9,363 bases of DNA from JAEUIA01 sp038330085. GTDB lineage: Bacteria; Planctomycetota; UBA1135; GCA-002686595. This document shows, in pieces, positions 1-7,317 of the stretch. The DNA lies in the NCBI GenBank assembly GCA_038330085.1, contig JBBQNP010000165.1:1-9363 (forward strand). Direction: 5' to 3'. Every line of letters begins with the position of its first letter. Position 1 is the first letter of the stretch. The position numbers were made by a program, and so were the translations under genes. The notes under the pieces are model-generated. The model saw only the letters and a program-made list of their open reading frames with translations. It was not told the origin of the DNA and made no database searches.

Positions 1-1088
1 GGCGGATCGAGGAAGAACGAGGCGAACTGCGAATCGTTCGACGGCTCGTCCATGCTCCAGCGGTCCTTCATGCCGATCCCGATCACGAGCTCGTTGATGA
101 GCGGGTTGCCCAGGCGCTGGATCTGCACGAACGGTCCGCTCTCAACAGCGGGATTGGGTGCCATGCGCGTCGTTGTCATCGGACGCGACGTGACGCCCCA
201 CACGCCGAGTACCGCTGCGGGTGACGTCGCGGGCTCGACCGCTCCAGTCGAGGTGAGCATGCCGATCGGGATCTCGATCGCGATCGTGTTGACCGCGAAG
301 CCCGACACGGTGTCGCTTGCGAAGTTCCGATGGGAAGCGTCTTCCTGCGCAGTGAGCACGCCGGGGATGCCGCTGCCGAGCGTGCGGAAGTTCGCAGTGT
401 CGAACGCGGCACCCAAGTCGATCCAGAACGGGTCGTCGGTGGTGCCGGCGAACACCGACACTCCGTTGGCGAGATGGTAGGTCGCCTCGTCGAACAAAAG
501 CTCGTACGCGAGCGTGCGAGGCCCGGCGTTGGCGGGGCACGCGCGCAACGGCCCACCACCCGGCGCGCTGAGCATCGTGATCGCACCCGTGTGCGTGTCG
601 ACGATTTCGGCGGTGTAGGTCTGACGCTGGTTCAGACCTGGCGACGTCAACGAGGTGATCTGCGGAGGAACGACAAGTGCGCCCGTGTGGGGATCGCTGG
701 CGCCGTTCAGTCCGATGCCGGCCTCCGCCGTGTACACGTTGGGGAGCGTGTACTGCGTCGTGAAGCGGAAGCGCACGATCTTGTCCTCGACCGCGTCGTG
801 ATCGTTGTCGATCCGAATCTCGTACAGGATGCTCGGGTCGAAGGGGAAAAAGGTCGGGCCGTTCGCGGGATCGAGTAACGGGTCGACGCACAGGATCAGC
901 GTCACCTTGGAAGCAGGCACAGTCTGACTCGTCGCGGCGTCATAGCTCACGAACGCGTACAGGTCGGTGATGTCCGCGGCGTGATCGAGAGCGGTGATCG
1001 GCGCCTCGCGATGGCTCGAGGGCATGGCTGCCACCGTGATGGAAGCAATGGACGCGACGGTGAGGGCCGCGCGTGAGAGGGGATGCAT
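1..1088 (-). CDS. Secreted DUF4331 family protein, partial (C-terminus beyond window)
   Basis: I translated this frame by hand. It is open from ATG at 1088 to the left edge: 362 complete codons plus two bases, so the stop lies outside. Residues 1-23 form a Sec-type signal peptide with an n-region containing R6, a hydrophobic stretch rich in A, V and I, and a small-residue end. The mature protein begins with SSHREAP (residues 24-30), followed by a DITDLYAFVS segment, the signature opening of DUF4331 proteins. Further family-like segments are LYEIRIDNDHDA, a FRFTTQY strand, and near the cut end QIQRLGNPLINE followed by KDRW, which usually precedes the family's C-terminal part. GGAG at 1096-1099 sits 7 bases before the ATG and supports the start. 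The family has no established function; it is generally extracellular or periplasmic. The gene is divergent from DUF1800. Family assignment is strong; role unknown. Confidence 0.88.
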   Translation of the reverse strand, partial: MHPLSRAALTVASIASITVAAMPSSHREAPITALDHAADITDLYAFVSYDAATSQTVPASKVTLILCVDPLLDPANGPTFFPFDPSILYEIRIDNDHDAVEDKIVRFRFTTQYTLPNVYTAEAGIGLNGASDPHTGALVVPPQITSLTSPGLNQRQTYTAEIVDTHTGAITMLSAPGGGPLRACPANAGPRTLAYELLFDEATYHLANGVSVFAGTTDDPFWIDLGAAFDTANFRTLGSGIPGVLTAQEDASHRNFASDTVSGFAVNTIAIEIPIGMLTSTGAVEPATSPAAVLGVWGVTSRPMTTTRMAPNPAVESGPFVQIQRLGNPLINELVIGIGMKDRWSMDEPSNDSQFASFFLDP

Positions 1089-1095
1089 TTTTGGA

Positions 1096-1099
1096 CTCC
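1096..1099 (-). promoter_or_regulatory. Ribosome binding site of the DUF4331 gene
   Basis: On the minus strand GGAG lies 7 bases upstream of the ATG at 1088, separated by an A-rich spacer (TCCAAAA). It fixes the start of a gene whose reading frame has no stop inside the window. Confidence 0.6.
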
Positions 1100-1247
1100 G
1101 GGTGGAAGCAGGGGGGCAACCGGCCGGAAGAGGACCCAGCCTTGGAGTACGCATCCACTCGCCCGGTTGGATGCAACGGGAAATGGGAAGACGTGGGAAC
1201 GCGCGCGTTGGCGCGGAACGCAGAGGAATCTGCGGAACCGCTCTCGA

Positions 1248-1282
1248 TGGATCCGGTTGCCTCGGTGGATCCGGTTCGTCGG
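1248..1282. repeat. Imperfect tandem direct repeat in divergent promoter region
   Basis: Two adjacent copies of about 18 and 17 bases (1248-1265 and 1266-1282) share the 11-base core TGGATCCGGTT and end in a CTCGG/GTCGG-like tail. They lie upstream of DUF1800 (start 1414) and DUF4331 (start 1088). A paired regulator site is one reading; chance duplication is another. Confidence 0.4.
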
Positions 1283-1402
1283 CGGGGCGGCCGGAACCAT
1301 CTCTTCGCGGGTTGCGCGGTGGTTCGATCCGTGGTCGCATCGACTCCCCCCGGTCAGCCATCCAAGACGAGCCCCAAACCTGCGTCCTCGACAAGGCCCA
1401 AG

Positions 1403-1408
1403 AAGAGG
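1403..1408 (+). promoter_or_regulatory. Ribosome binding site deciding the DUF1800 start
   Basis: AAGAGG ends 5 bases before the ATG at 1414. The same frame stays open 140 codons further upstream, so this site, together with the Tat signal a short way inside, is what places the start at 1414. Confidence 0.6.
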
Positions 1409-1413
1409 TTCCC

Positions 1414-2952
1414 ATGACATCCCCGCATGACGAGGGCGTGCTCGTGCAGAGCGTCCGGTGCGAAGCGCTTCCTGATCCTGCGGCAGCCGCGCGCCGATCC
1501 TTCCTCACGCTGGGTGCGAGCGCTGCGATCCTCGCGGGGTTCGCGTCGAAGCTGCGCGCGCAGCAAAGCAGCACGGGTGCGACGGTGAACGGCCCGCGCA
1601 ACCAGTACTTCCTGCTCGACCGCTCGTCGTACGGCTGGACGAGCGCGTCGTGGGCGCACATCCAAGCGATCGGGTACGACGCGTTCCTCGAAGAGCAGCT
1701 CGCGTTCGAGTTGATCGACGACTCCGCGCTGAACGGGATGCTCGCGGGCTTCCCTACGCTGACGCTCACGTCGAAGCAGATCTACGACCAGTACGTCAAC
1801 GTCACGCCCAGCCAGCAGCAGGTGCCCGTTCTCGAGCTCGAAGGCGCGACCGTGCTGCGCGCTGCGCTGACGAAGCGGCAGCTCTTCGAGCGCATGGTCG
1901 AGTTCTGGACCGACCACTTCAACGAGGACCACTCCGACAGCGCGGTGCAGTGGCTCAAGACGACGGAAGATCGCGACGTGATCCGCGCGCACGCGATGGG
2001 GCGCTTCACCGACCTGCTCCTGGCCGACGCGAAGAGCGCATCGATGCTCTTCTACCTGGACAACTACCGCAACTTCGCGGGCTCGCCGAACGAGAACTAC
2101 GCGCGCGAAGTGATGGAGCTGCACACGCTCGGCGTCGGCAACTACACCGAGACGGACGTGCAGGAGCTCGCGCGCTGCATCACGGGCTGGCAGTTTTACC
2201 CACAGAACCAGCCGAACTACGGCGATTTCCGCTTCAGCCCGACCCAGCACGACAACGGCACGAAGCACGTGCTCGGTCAGACGATCCTGCCTAACGGCGT
2301 GACCGAGGGAGAGCAGATGCTCGCCTTCCTCGCGACGCACTTCGTCACGGCGCACTTCATCTCGCTCAAGATGTGCCGCTGGCTGTTGTCGTACGACCCG
2401 CCCGTGGAAACGGTCAACACCGTTGCGCGCACGTTCCTCGCCACGGGCGGCGACATCCGCGCGACCGTGCGCAGGATCCTCGCGCGCGACACGTTCGCAC
2501 TCGCGCCGATGGTGCTGCCCAAGGTCAAGCGCCCGTTTCACTTGGTGGCTGCCGTCGTGCGCGCGACATCGCCGACGGTCACGCAGTGGTCCCGCTTCGT
2601 GAGCGAGCTCGCGCTCATGGGCCATCAGCCGATGCGCTGGACGTCACCCGACGGGTATCCCGACACCGCGGAAGACTGGGGAACGTTGCTCTTGCCGCGC
2701 TGGAGCTTCCTCGCGAAGTACTTCAACAACCAGGTCCCGACCGTGACCGTCAACGTGGCGCAGATCTTCAGCGGGATCCCGAAGAGCGGGTTGGCCGCGT
2801 TCGCCGCGCAGTTGCTGAACGGGGGACGCTTCTCGCCGGACGAGATCGCGGCCGTGCAAGGCTACGCCGATGCGGCGCCGACGTTGAACGACCCGTTGCG
2901 TCGCGACGTCATGGCGCTCATGTGCTCGACACCCAGCTTCCAGATGTACTGA
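1414..2952 (+). CDS. DUF1800 family protein, Tat-exported
   Basis: The 512-residue protein belongs to the DUF1800 family (usually about 450-600 residues), exported proteins of unknown biochemical function found beside DUF1501 genes. Residues 1-26 form a long polar n-region. A twin-arginine motif ARRSFLT (R27, R28) precedes a hydrophobic stretch (33-45) and a likely cleavage site after A49 (LRA|QQ). Family hallmarks follow in order: RMVEFWTDHFNEDH (160-173), ENYAREVMELHTLGVG (227-242), YTETDVQELARCITGW (244-259), HDNGTKHVLGQ (279-289), FISLKMCRWL (315-324) and the MGHQPMRWTSPDGYPD region (402-417). Translation initiates at ATG 1414 behind AAGAGG. The in-frame extension back to 994 overlaps the DUF4331 gene and lacks protein-like composition. 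It is followed after 16 bases by DUF1501, so the two are almost certainly co-transcribed. Confidence 0.93.
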   Translation: MTSPHDEGVLVQSVRCEALPDPAAAARRSFLTLGASAAILAGFASKLRAQQSSTGATVNGPRNQYFLLDRSSYGWTSASWAHIQAIGYDAFLEEQLAFELIDDSALNGMLAGFPTLTLTSKQIYDQYVNVTPSQQQVPVLELEGATVLRAALTKRQLFERMVEFWTDHFNEDHSDSAVQWLKTTEDRDVIRAHAMGRFTDLLLADAKSASMLFYLDNYRNFAGSPNENYAREVMELHTLGVGNYTETDVQELARCITGWQFYPQNQPNYGDFRFSPTQHDNGTKHVLGQTILPNGVTEGEQMLAFLATHFVTAHFISLKMCRWLLSYDPPVETVNTVARTFLATGGDIRATVRRILARDTFALAPMVLPKVKRPFHLVAAVVRATSPTVTQWSRFVSELALMGHQPMRWTSPDGYPDTAEDWGTLLLPRWSFLAKYFNNQVPTVTVNVAQIFSGIPKSGLAAFAAQLLNGGRFSPDEIAAVQGYADAAPTLNDPLRRDVMALMCSTPSFQMY

Positions 2953-2957
2953 CCTTA

Positions 2958-2962
2958 GAGGG
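2958..2962 (+). promoter_or_regulatory. Ribosome binding site deciding the DUF1501 start
   Basis: GAGGG lies 6 bases before the ATG at 2969, inside the 16-base gap after the DUF1800 stop. The competing ATG at 3149, directly before the Tat motif, has no comparable site, so the upstream start with a 60-residue extension is preferred. Confidence 0.6.
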
Positions 2963-2968
2963 ACTTCG

Positions 2969-4393
2969 ATGAAACACGACGACATCCTGGGAGCCGGAAT
3001 GGACGCGAGCGGCGTGGTCAGCGAGCAGGCTCGCTGCGAGCATGCTGGTTGCGGTCACGCCGACGGCGAACGCGGCGACACGGAACGCGGTGACAGCGAA
3101 CGCGGCGACATCTTCCGGAGCGACATCGAAGTCGGCACGCCGCTCACGATGAACCGCCGCAAGTTCCTCGGCTCGACCGCCGCGGGAGCAGCCGTGATCG
3201 CGAGCGCGCCGGCCTGGATGCCGCGCGTGAGCTACGGATCGAGCACGGGCCCCGCGCGCGACACGCTCGTCGTGATCTTCCTGCGCGGCGGCGCGGACGG
3301 TCTGTCGTTGTGCGTCCCGTACGGCGACCCGGAGCTCTACAACCGCCGGCCGACGATCGCGGTCCTGCCTCCGGGCTCGACCGACGGAGCGACGAGCCTC
3401 GACGGTTTCTTCGGGCTCGCGCCCGCATCGACGCCGCTCCTGCCCGCGTACCAGGCGGGACACCTCGCGTTCGTGCACGCGACCGGGTTGTCGGATCCGT
3501 CGCGCTCGCACTTCGACATGCAGAAGTGGATGGAGTACGGCGTGACGAGCGCGCAGAGCGTCGGCGTCACGACCGGATGGATCGGCCGCTACCTGCAGGC
3601 GATCGCACCGACGGGCGCGGGACTGCTGCGCGGCATGGGCATCGGTCAGATCCTGCCGCGCTCGTTCATCGGAGGACCTGCGTCGCTCGCCGTCGCGGAT
3701 CCCGGCACGTTCACGATCGGGGGCACGGCTTCGACTGCATCGGCGCGGAGAGCCGTGATCGCCGCCGAATACGCCAACGCGCCGGATCCGCTGGGTTACT
3801 CGGCGACGAACACGTTCGACACGATCGACCTGCTCGCGCTGATCGACTTCGCCAACTACACGCCGGCGAACGGCGCTGTGTACCCGACGAGCACGTTCGG
3901 TCAGGGCCTCAAGAGCGCAGCCGCGTTGATCAAGGCGCAGGTCGGCGTCGAGGTGATCGAAGTCGACGTGACCGGATGGGACCTGCACTCGAGCCTCGGT
4001 CCGATCACGGGCTCGATGGCGACGCGCATGGACGATCTCACGCGCGGTCTGGCTGCGTTGCACGCGGACCTGAACGATGCCGCACAGAACTTGTCGCGGA
4101 CGACGGTGGTCGCGATGAGCGAGTTCGGCCGGCGCGCGTCGCAGAACGGCAGCAGTGGCGCCGATCACGGACACGGCAACTGCATGATCGTGATGGGCGG
4201 TCACGTCAACGGCGGACAAGTGCTCGCGACGTGGCCGGGTCTCGCGCCCGCGAACCTCGACAACGGCGATCTCGCGATCACGGTCGACTACCGCGACATC
4301 TTGTCGGAGATCCTCGCCGATCGCATGGCGTGCACGAGCCTCGGGACGGTGTTCCCCGGCTGGGCGCCGACGATGCGCGGGATCACGAGCTGA
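2969..4393 (+). CDS. DUF1501 family protein, Tat-exported, with long N-terminal extension
   Basis: The 474-residue protein belongs to DUF1501, a family placed in the alkaline phosphatase/sulfatase-like superfamily but without a proven reaction in most bacteria. A canonical Tat signal MNRRKFLG starts at residue 61 (R63, R64), followed by a hydrophobic A/G/V/I stretch to about 82. The domain starts at DTLVVIFLRGGADGLSL (98-114) with VPYGDPELY (116-124), then LDGFFGLAPA, SDPSRSHFD (175-183), GWIGRYLQ (203-210) and the conserved end: SEFGRRA (384-390), GADHGHGN (397-404), the VMGGHVNGGQVL region (408-419), DYRDILSEIL (440-449), VFPGWAPTMRG. H339, D399 and H400/H402 are candidate conserved polar or metal-binding residues by position; this is inference. 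Residues 1-60 are unusual: hydrophilic, with a tandem ERGD repeat. It forms an operon with DUF1800. Confidence 0.93.
   Translation: MKHDDILGAGMDASGVVSEQARCEHAGCGHADGERGDTERGDSERGDIFRSDIEVGTPLTMNRRKFLGSTAAGAAVIASAPAWMPRVSYGSSTGPARDTLVVIFLRGGADGLSLCVPYGDPELYNRRPTIAVLPPGSTDGATSLDGFFGLAPASTPLLPAYQAGHLAFVHATGLSDPSRSHFDMQKWMEYGVTSAQSVGVTTGWIGRYLQAIAPTGAGLLRGMGIGQILPRSFIGGPASLAVADPGTFTIGGTASTASARRAVIAAEYANAPDPLGYSATNTFDTIDLLALIDFANYTPANGAVYPTSTFGQGLKSAAALIKAQVGVEVIEVDVTGWDLHSSLGPITGSMATRMDDLTRGLAALHADLNDAAQNLSRTTVVAMSEFGRRASQNGSSGADHGHGNCMIVMGGHVNGGQVLATWPGLAPANLDNGDLAITVDYRDILSEILADRMACTSLGTVFPGWAPTMRGITS
3066..3125 (+). repeat. Four-unit 15-base tandem repeat within the DUF1501 leader
   Basis: Units at 3066-3080, 3081-3095, 3096-3110 and 3111-3125. 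Units 1 and 3 are identical (GCGAACGCGGCGACA), unit 2 differs at three positions, and unit 4 is diverged except for its end. In frame they encode ERGDT, ERGDS, ERGDI and FRSDI, upstream of the Tat motif. The unit length is a multiple of three, so copy-number change would keep the frame. Confidence 0.85.
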
Positions 4394-4405
4394 CGCGCGA
4401 GCCGC
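4394..4405. other. Twelve-base convergent gap, no terminator seen
   Basis: The stop of DUF1501 (4391-4393, plus) and the stop of the molybdoenzyme (4406-4408, minus) are only 12 bases apart. I see no stable hairpin with a T-tract here, so transcripts of the two strands probably overlap at their 3' ends, or termination is Rho-dependent. Confidence 0.6.
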
Positions 4406-7192
4406 TCAACTCAGATCGTAGGCACTCGCCGCCGGTTTGACCGCGCGCGCGAAGTGCAGAGGCCGGCGCAGGTTGCCGGGCCGCGGACCGAGGCGTGCGA
4501 GCGCGAGCCACTCGCGGTACACGGCCATCGATTTCTGCGTGTCGACCTCGACGTCGCCGTACTTGTCGCCTGCGTGCGCCCGCTCGACCGTCACGCGCTG
4601 GTGCCAGCAGTGCATGCCCGACACGGGATCGGGTTGCACGGGGAACGTCAGGTTCTGGTGCACGCCGCCGTCGGTCCACCACACGCGTTTGCTGTCGGGA
4701 TCCGTGGATGCGAAGGGTTTGATGTCCTCGACGCGGCGGAAGCGGAAGCGACCGGGTGACACTTCGTCTTTGACGACCTTCGCGCTCGCCCACTTGTCCG
4801 TCCCGACTTCGTCGTGCAAGCGCCAGCGCCCTAGGTGGTGACTGCACGCGACGACGCCCGGACGCATGCCTTCGGTGACCCAGACCTTGTTCACGTACCA
4901 GCCGATGCGCGTCGTCACGCGCACGAGGTCGGTGGTCTCGACGCCGATGCGCTCGGCGTCCTCGGGATGGATCCACACGGGGTTCGTGTTCGACAATTCG
5001 TAGAGCCACTTCGAGTTGCCCGACCGCGTGTGGATCAACGTCGGCAAACGGAACGTGGGGATGAGCGCGTACTCGCCCTTCGCACTGTCGAGGTGACGGC
5101 GGTGCACATGGCTCTCGATGTACGCCGGCATCGCGTACTCGGGCCAGCCCCAGTCGACCATCGTCTGGCTGTAGATTTCGAGCCGCTTCGTCGGCGTCGC
5201 GAAACCGGCGCGCGGTGCGCCGTCGACGACGACGCCGATCGGCTTGCCGGATTTCGCCACGGTTTTCGTGAGTGGATCAGCGGAGGCACCCTCGAGCTCC
5301 GCGGTCCCGAGCTTCTTCTTGTGGCCTTCGTAGACATCCGTCGACACGAGGAACGCGCCGTGGCGACGCATGTACTCGAGCGGCGTCAGGCCGAGCTTCT
5401 TCGCTTCTTCGGGAAGGCCAGGCACCGAGTTCTCGAAGATCCACTGGTAGTACTCGTCGATGCTGATGCGCTCGCCCGGACGATAGGGCGATTCGTAGTA
5501 CTTGCGGATGCCCAATGATCCGTCGGGGTCGATGCGCCACGAGAGCGCGATCCAGAACTCGTCTTCCTCCCACACCTCGCCGGGATTCGTCTCGTGCGTG
5601 TGCTCGATCTTCTCGCCTTCTCGCTCGGCGACGACGCGCTGAACCGGTTGGCGGAAGCTGATCCACTTCGCGGCGTGCGTCTCCTGGCTCATCAGGTCGT
5701 GACGTTCGGCGCCGTGACCCATCGGCAGGACGTAGTCGGCGTACTGCGCGCTTTCGTTCCAAGTCGGGGTCAGCGCTGCGTGCAGTTCGATCTTGGTCTC
5801 GTCGCGCAGCACCTGCTCCCACATCAACCCGTCGGGGTTCGTCCACACCGGGTTGTAGACGCGCGTGAAATACGCCGCGATCTTGCCGCGGCCCTCGAGG
5901 ATCATGTGAGGGAGGATGAACGAGAGCTCGTGGTGCGAGAGCGGCCACTCGCGCGGGTACAAGAGCTCGCTCCACGCGTTCTGCGGCGGGGGTTTCAAGA
6001 ACGGCGGCGGCACGAACTTGGTCTGCGAGTTCAGGTTGGTTCCGCCGGGTGTTCCGATCGAGCCGACGAGCACGCACAGGAACTCGAGGCAGCGTGCGAC
6101 CTGCCATCCGCCGAGGTTGCCCGACGCTGCGTTGCGCCACACGTGCGAGGCGAACGCACTCTTGGCTGCGCCGATTTCGCGCGCGACGGCGAGGATCGTT
6201 TCGACAGCGACGCCGCACTCCTTCTCCGCTGCTTCTGGCGTGAACTCGGCGTAGTGCTTCGACAGCTCGTCGAGGAACGCGTCGAAGGTCTTCTCGCGTT
6301 GTGGTGCCATGGCCGCGAGCGCGTCACGCCAGTTGACCCAGTCCTCGAGGAACTTCCGGTCGTAGAGCTTCTCCTCGAGGATGACGTGCGCCATCGAGAG
6401 CATGAGGAAGGCTTCGGTGCCGGGCCACGGCGCCAACCAGTAGTCCGCCATCGACGCCGTGTTCGACAGGCGCACGTCGATGACGGCGAGCTTCGCGCCC
6501 TTCATCTTCGCGTCGATGATGCGCTGCGCATGCGGGTTGAAGTAGTGACCGGTCTCGAGGTGCGAGCTCAAGAGCAGCATGAACTTCGACTCGGCGTGAT
6601 CCGGTGCAGGCCGATCCGCGCCGCTCCACAGCGCATATCCGAGGCGCGCCGCCGCCGAGCACACGTTGGTGTGGCTGTTGTGTCCGTCGATGCCCCAACT
6701 CTGCAGCACGCGGTCCATGTAGCCGTCGGCGCCCGGACGACCGACGTGGTACATGACCTCCGTCATGCGGCCCGCGACGATCGAAGCGCGGATCTTCGTC
6801 GCGAACGTGTCGAGCACTTCGTCCCACGTCGTGCGTTCGTACTTGCCCGATCCGCGCGGACCGGAGCGCTTCAACGGATAGAGAATGCGCTGCGGATCCT
6901 GGATCTGGTTGAGCGTCGCCGGTCCCTTCGCGCAGTTGCGACCGCGTGAGCCGGGATGGAACGGGTTGCCCTCGAGCTTCTGGATCTCGCGCGTCTCCTT
7001 GTCGACGTACGCGACGAGACCGCAGGCCGCTTCGCAGTTGAAGCACGTCGTCGGCACCAACGTATAGCGACGCTCGACCTTCTTCGGCCAGCTCTTCGCG
7101 TCCCACTCGGCCCAGTCATCCCACTGTTCGGGCGGGGGAAACGAAGCGAGCGGCGTGATGCGCCAGAAGTCGGGGTCGTGCGATCGGCTCAT
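4406..7192 (-). CDS. Molybdopterin/4Fe-4S oxidoreductase catalytic subunit (DMSO reductase superfamily)
   Basis: The 928-residue protein is a catalytic subunit of the complex iron-sulfur molybdoenzyme type, carrying a bis-MGD cofactor (Mo or W) and one N-terminal 4Fe-4S cluster. Cluster ligands are C50, C53, C57 and C87 in C-x2-C-x3-C-x29-C, ending NCAKGP. Further on are WDEVLDTFA (123-131) and HTNVCSAA (174-181), where C178 is at the place expected for a metal-ligating cysteine as in the PsrA/PhsA/Nap-like groups (inference). Then GSIGTPGGTN (377-386), YNPVWTNPDG (446-455) and DYVLPMGHGAERHD (486-499). Residues about 710-790 form the molydopterin dinucleotide-binding domain (TRSGNSKW, NPVWIHPEDAERIG). 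No Tat motif or signal peptide is visible, suggesting a cytoplasmic enzyme. The ATG is the first start after an in-frame TGA eight codons upstream. Substrate is unknown: polysulfide/thiosulfate, sulfite (SoeA-like) or other oxyanions are possible. No ferredoxin-type or NrfD-type partner gene is in the window. Confidence 0.92.
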   Translation of the reverse strand: MSRSHDPDFWRITPLASFPPPEQWDDWAEWDAKSWPKKVERRYTLVPTTCFNCEAACGLVAYVDKETREIQKLEGNPFHPGSRGRNCAKGPATLNQIQDPQRILYPLKRSGPRGSGKYERTTWDEVLDTFATKIRASIVAGRMTEVMYHVGRPGADGYMDRVLQSWGIDGHNSHTNVCSAAARLGYALWSGADRPAPDHAESKFMLLLSSHLETGHYFNPHAQRIIDAKMKGAKLAVIDVRLSNTASMADYWLAPWPGTEAFLMLSMAHVILEEKLYDRKFLEDWVNWRDALAAMAPQREKTFDAFLDELSKHYAEFTPEAAEKECGVAVETILAVAREIGAAKSAFASHVWRNAASGNLGGWQVARCLEFLCVLVGSIGTPGGTNLNSQTKFVPPPFLKPPPQNAWSELLYPREWPLSHHELSFILPHMILEGRGKIAAYFTRVYNPVWTNPDGLMWEQVLRDETKIELHAALTPTWNESAQYADYVLPMGHGAERHDLMSQETHAAKWISFRQPVQRVVAEREGEKIEHTHETNPGEVWEEDEFWIALSWRIDPDGSLGIRKYYESPYRPGERISIDEYYQWIFENSVPGLPEEAKKLGLTPLEYMRRHGAFLVSTDVYEGHKKKLGTAELEGASADPLTKTVAKSGKPIGVVVDGAPRAGFATPTKRLEIYSQTMVDWGWPEYAMPAYIESHVHRRHLDSAKGEYALIPTFRLPTLIHTRSGNSKWLYELSNTNPVWIHPEDAERIGVETTDLVRVTTRIGWYVNKVWVTEGMRPGVVACSHHLGRWRLHDEVGTDKWASAKVVKDEVSPGRFRFRRVEDIKPFASTDPDSKRVWWTDGGVHQNLTFPVQPDPVSGMHCWHQRVTVERAHAGDKYGDVEVDTQKSMAVYREWLALARLGPRPGNLRRPLHFARAVKPAASAYDLS

Positions 7193-7317
7193 GCGACCGC
7201 AGACAATACGGTGTCACGCCGCGCCATTCATCCGACGGCCGCCCGAAGGCATGACGTTTGCCTTTACCCCGCACTCCCTGGCCCCGATTCACTCGCTATC
7301 CCTTTGGAGTGCCATTG
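7193..7317. promoter_or_regulatory. Divergent intergenic region between molybdoenzyme and small secreted protein
   Basis: These 125 bases separate two divergent start codons and should contain both promoters. On the minus strand TATTGT (7203-7208) resembles a -10 box but lies only 10 bases before the molybdoenzyme ATG, with no good -35 hexamer upstream. On the plus side a GGAG ribosome binding site is at 7306-7309. I see no strong repeat. Confidence 0.4.

Larger units (their letters stand above)
1089..1413. promoter_or_regulatory. Divergent intergenic region between DUF4331 and DUF1800
   Basis: These 325 bases separate two divergent genes and should hold both promoters. All frames are poor in stop codons because of high GC, but translations look like arginine/proline-rich noise, so I call no gene. 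No convincing -35/-10 pair is visible. Short structured elements are present: a 12-base perfect palindrome AACGCGCGCGTT at 1198-1209; an 18-base near-tandem repeat at 1248-1282 centred on TGGATCCGGTT; a GCATCC/GGATGC inverted repeat at 1151-1156 and 1169-1174; and CAACCGG/CCGGTTG at 1117-1123 and 1163-1169. Any of these could be operators, but at this GC content short palindromes also arise by chance. Confidence 0.5.

Noticed and set aside
142..891. Open frames on both strands over the left end (142-891 minus, 52-480 plus, 330-878 plus)
   Set aside because: They are shadows of the DUF4331 frame, which alone has a signal peptide and family motifs; their products are arginine-rich or reverse-complement-like.
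994..1413. In-frame N-terminal extension of the DUF1800 frame (140 codons)
   Set aside because: It overlaps the divergent DUF4331 gene, has noise-like glycine/arginine-rich composition, and a ribosome binding site plus Tat signal support ATG 1414.
1354..2625. 423-codon minus-strand frame opposite DUF1800
   Set aside because: Very high R/E/V composition without domain motifs, antisense to a clear DUF1800 gene; typical of high-GC shadow frames.
3066..3125. CRISPR-like array
   Set aside because: The units are contiguous, 15 bases long, without spacers, and encode an in-frame peptide repeat.
3149..4393. Shorter DUF1501 start directly at the MNRRKFLG motif
   Set aside because: No ribosome binding site precedes it, whereas GAGGG stands 6 bases before ATG 2969. 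Kept as an alternative because the motif is canonical.
2918..4440. Long frames opposite or alongside DUF1501 (2918-4219 minus, 3310-4440 plus)
   Set aside because: Arginine-rich, motif-free translations overlapping a confidently identified gene.
5594..6949. 451-codon plus-strand frame opposite the molybdoenzyme
   Set aside because: No recognisable domain; composition is that of an antisense shadow, while the minus strand carries conserved cofactor motifs throughout.
7258..7317. TTG start extending the small secreted protein by 20 residues
   Set aside because: The extension is proline/arginine-rich and would bury the signal peptide; GGAG and ATG at 7318 fit better.
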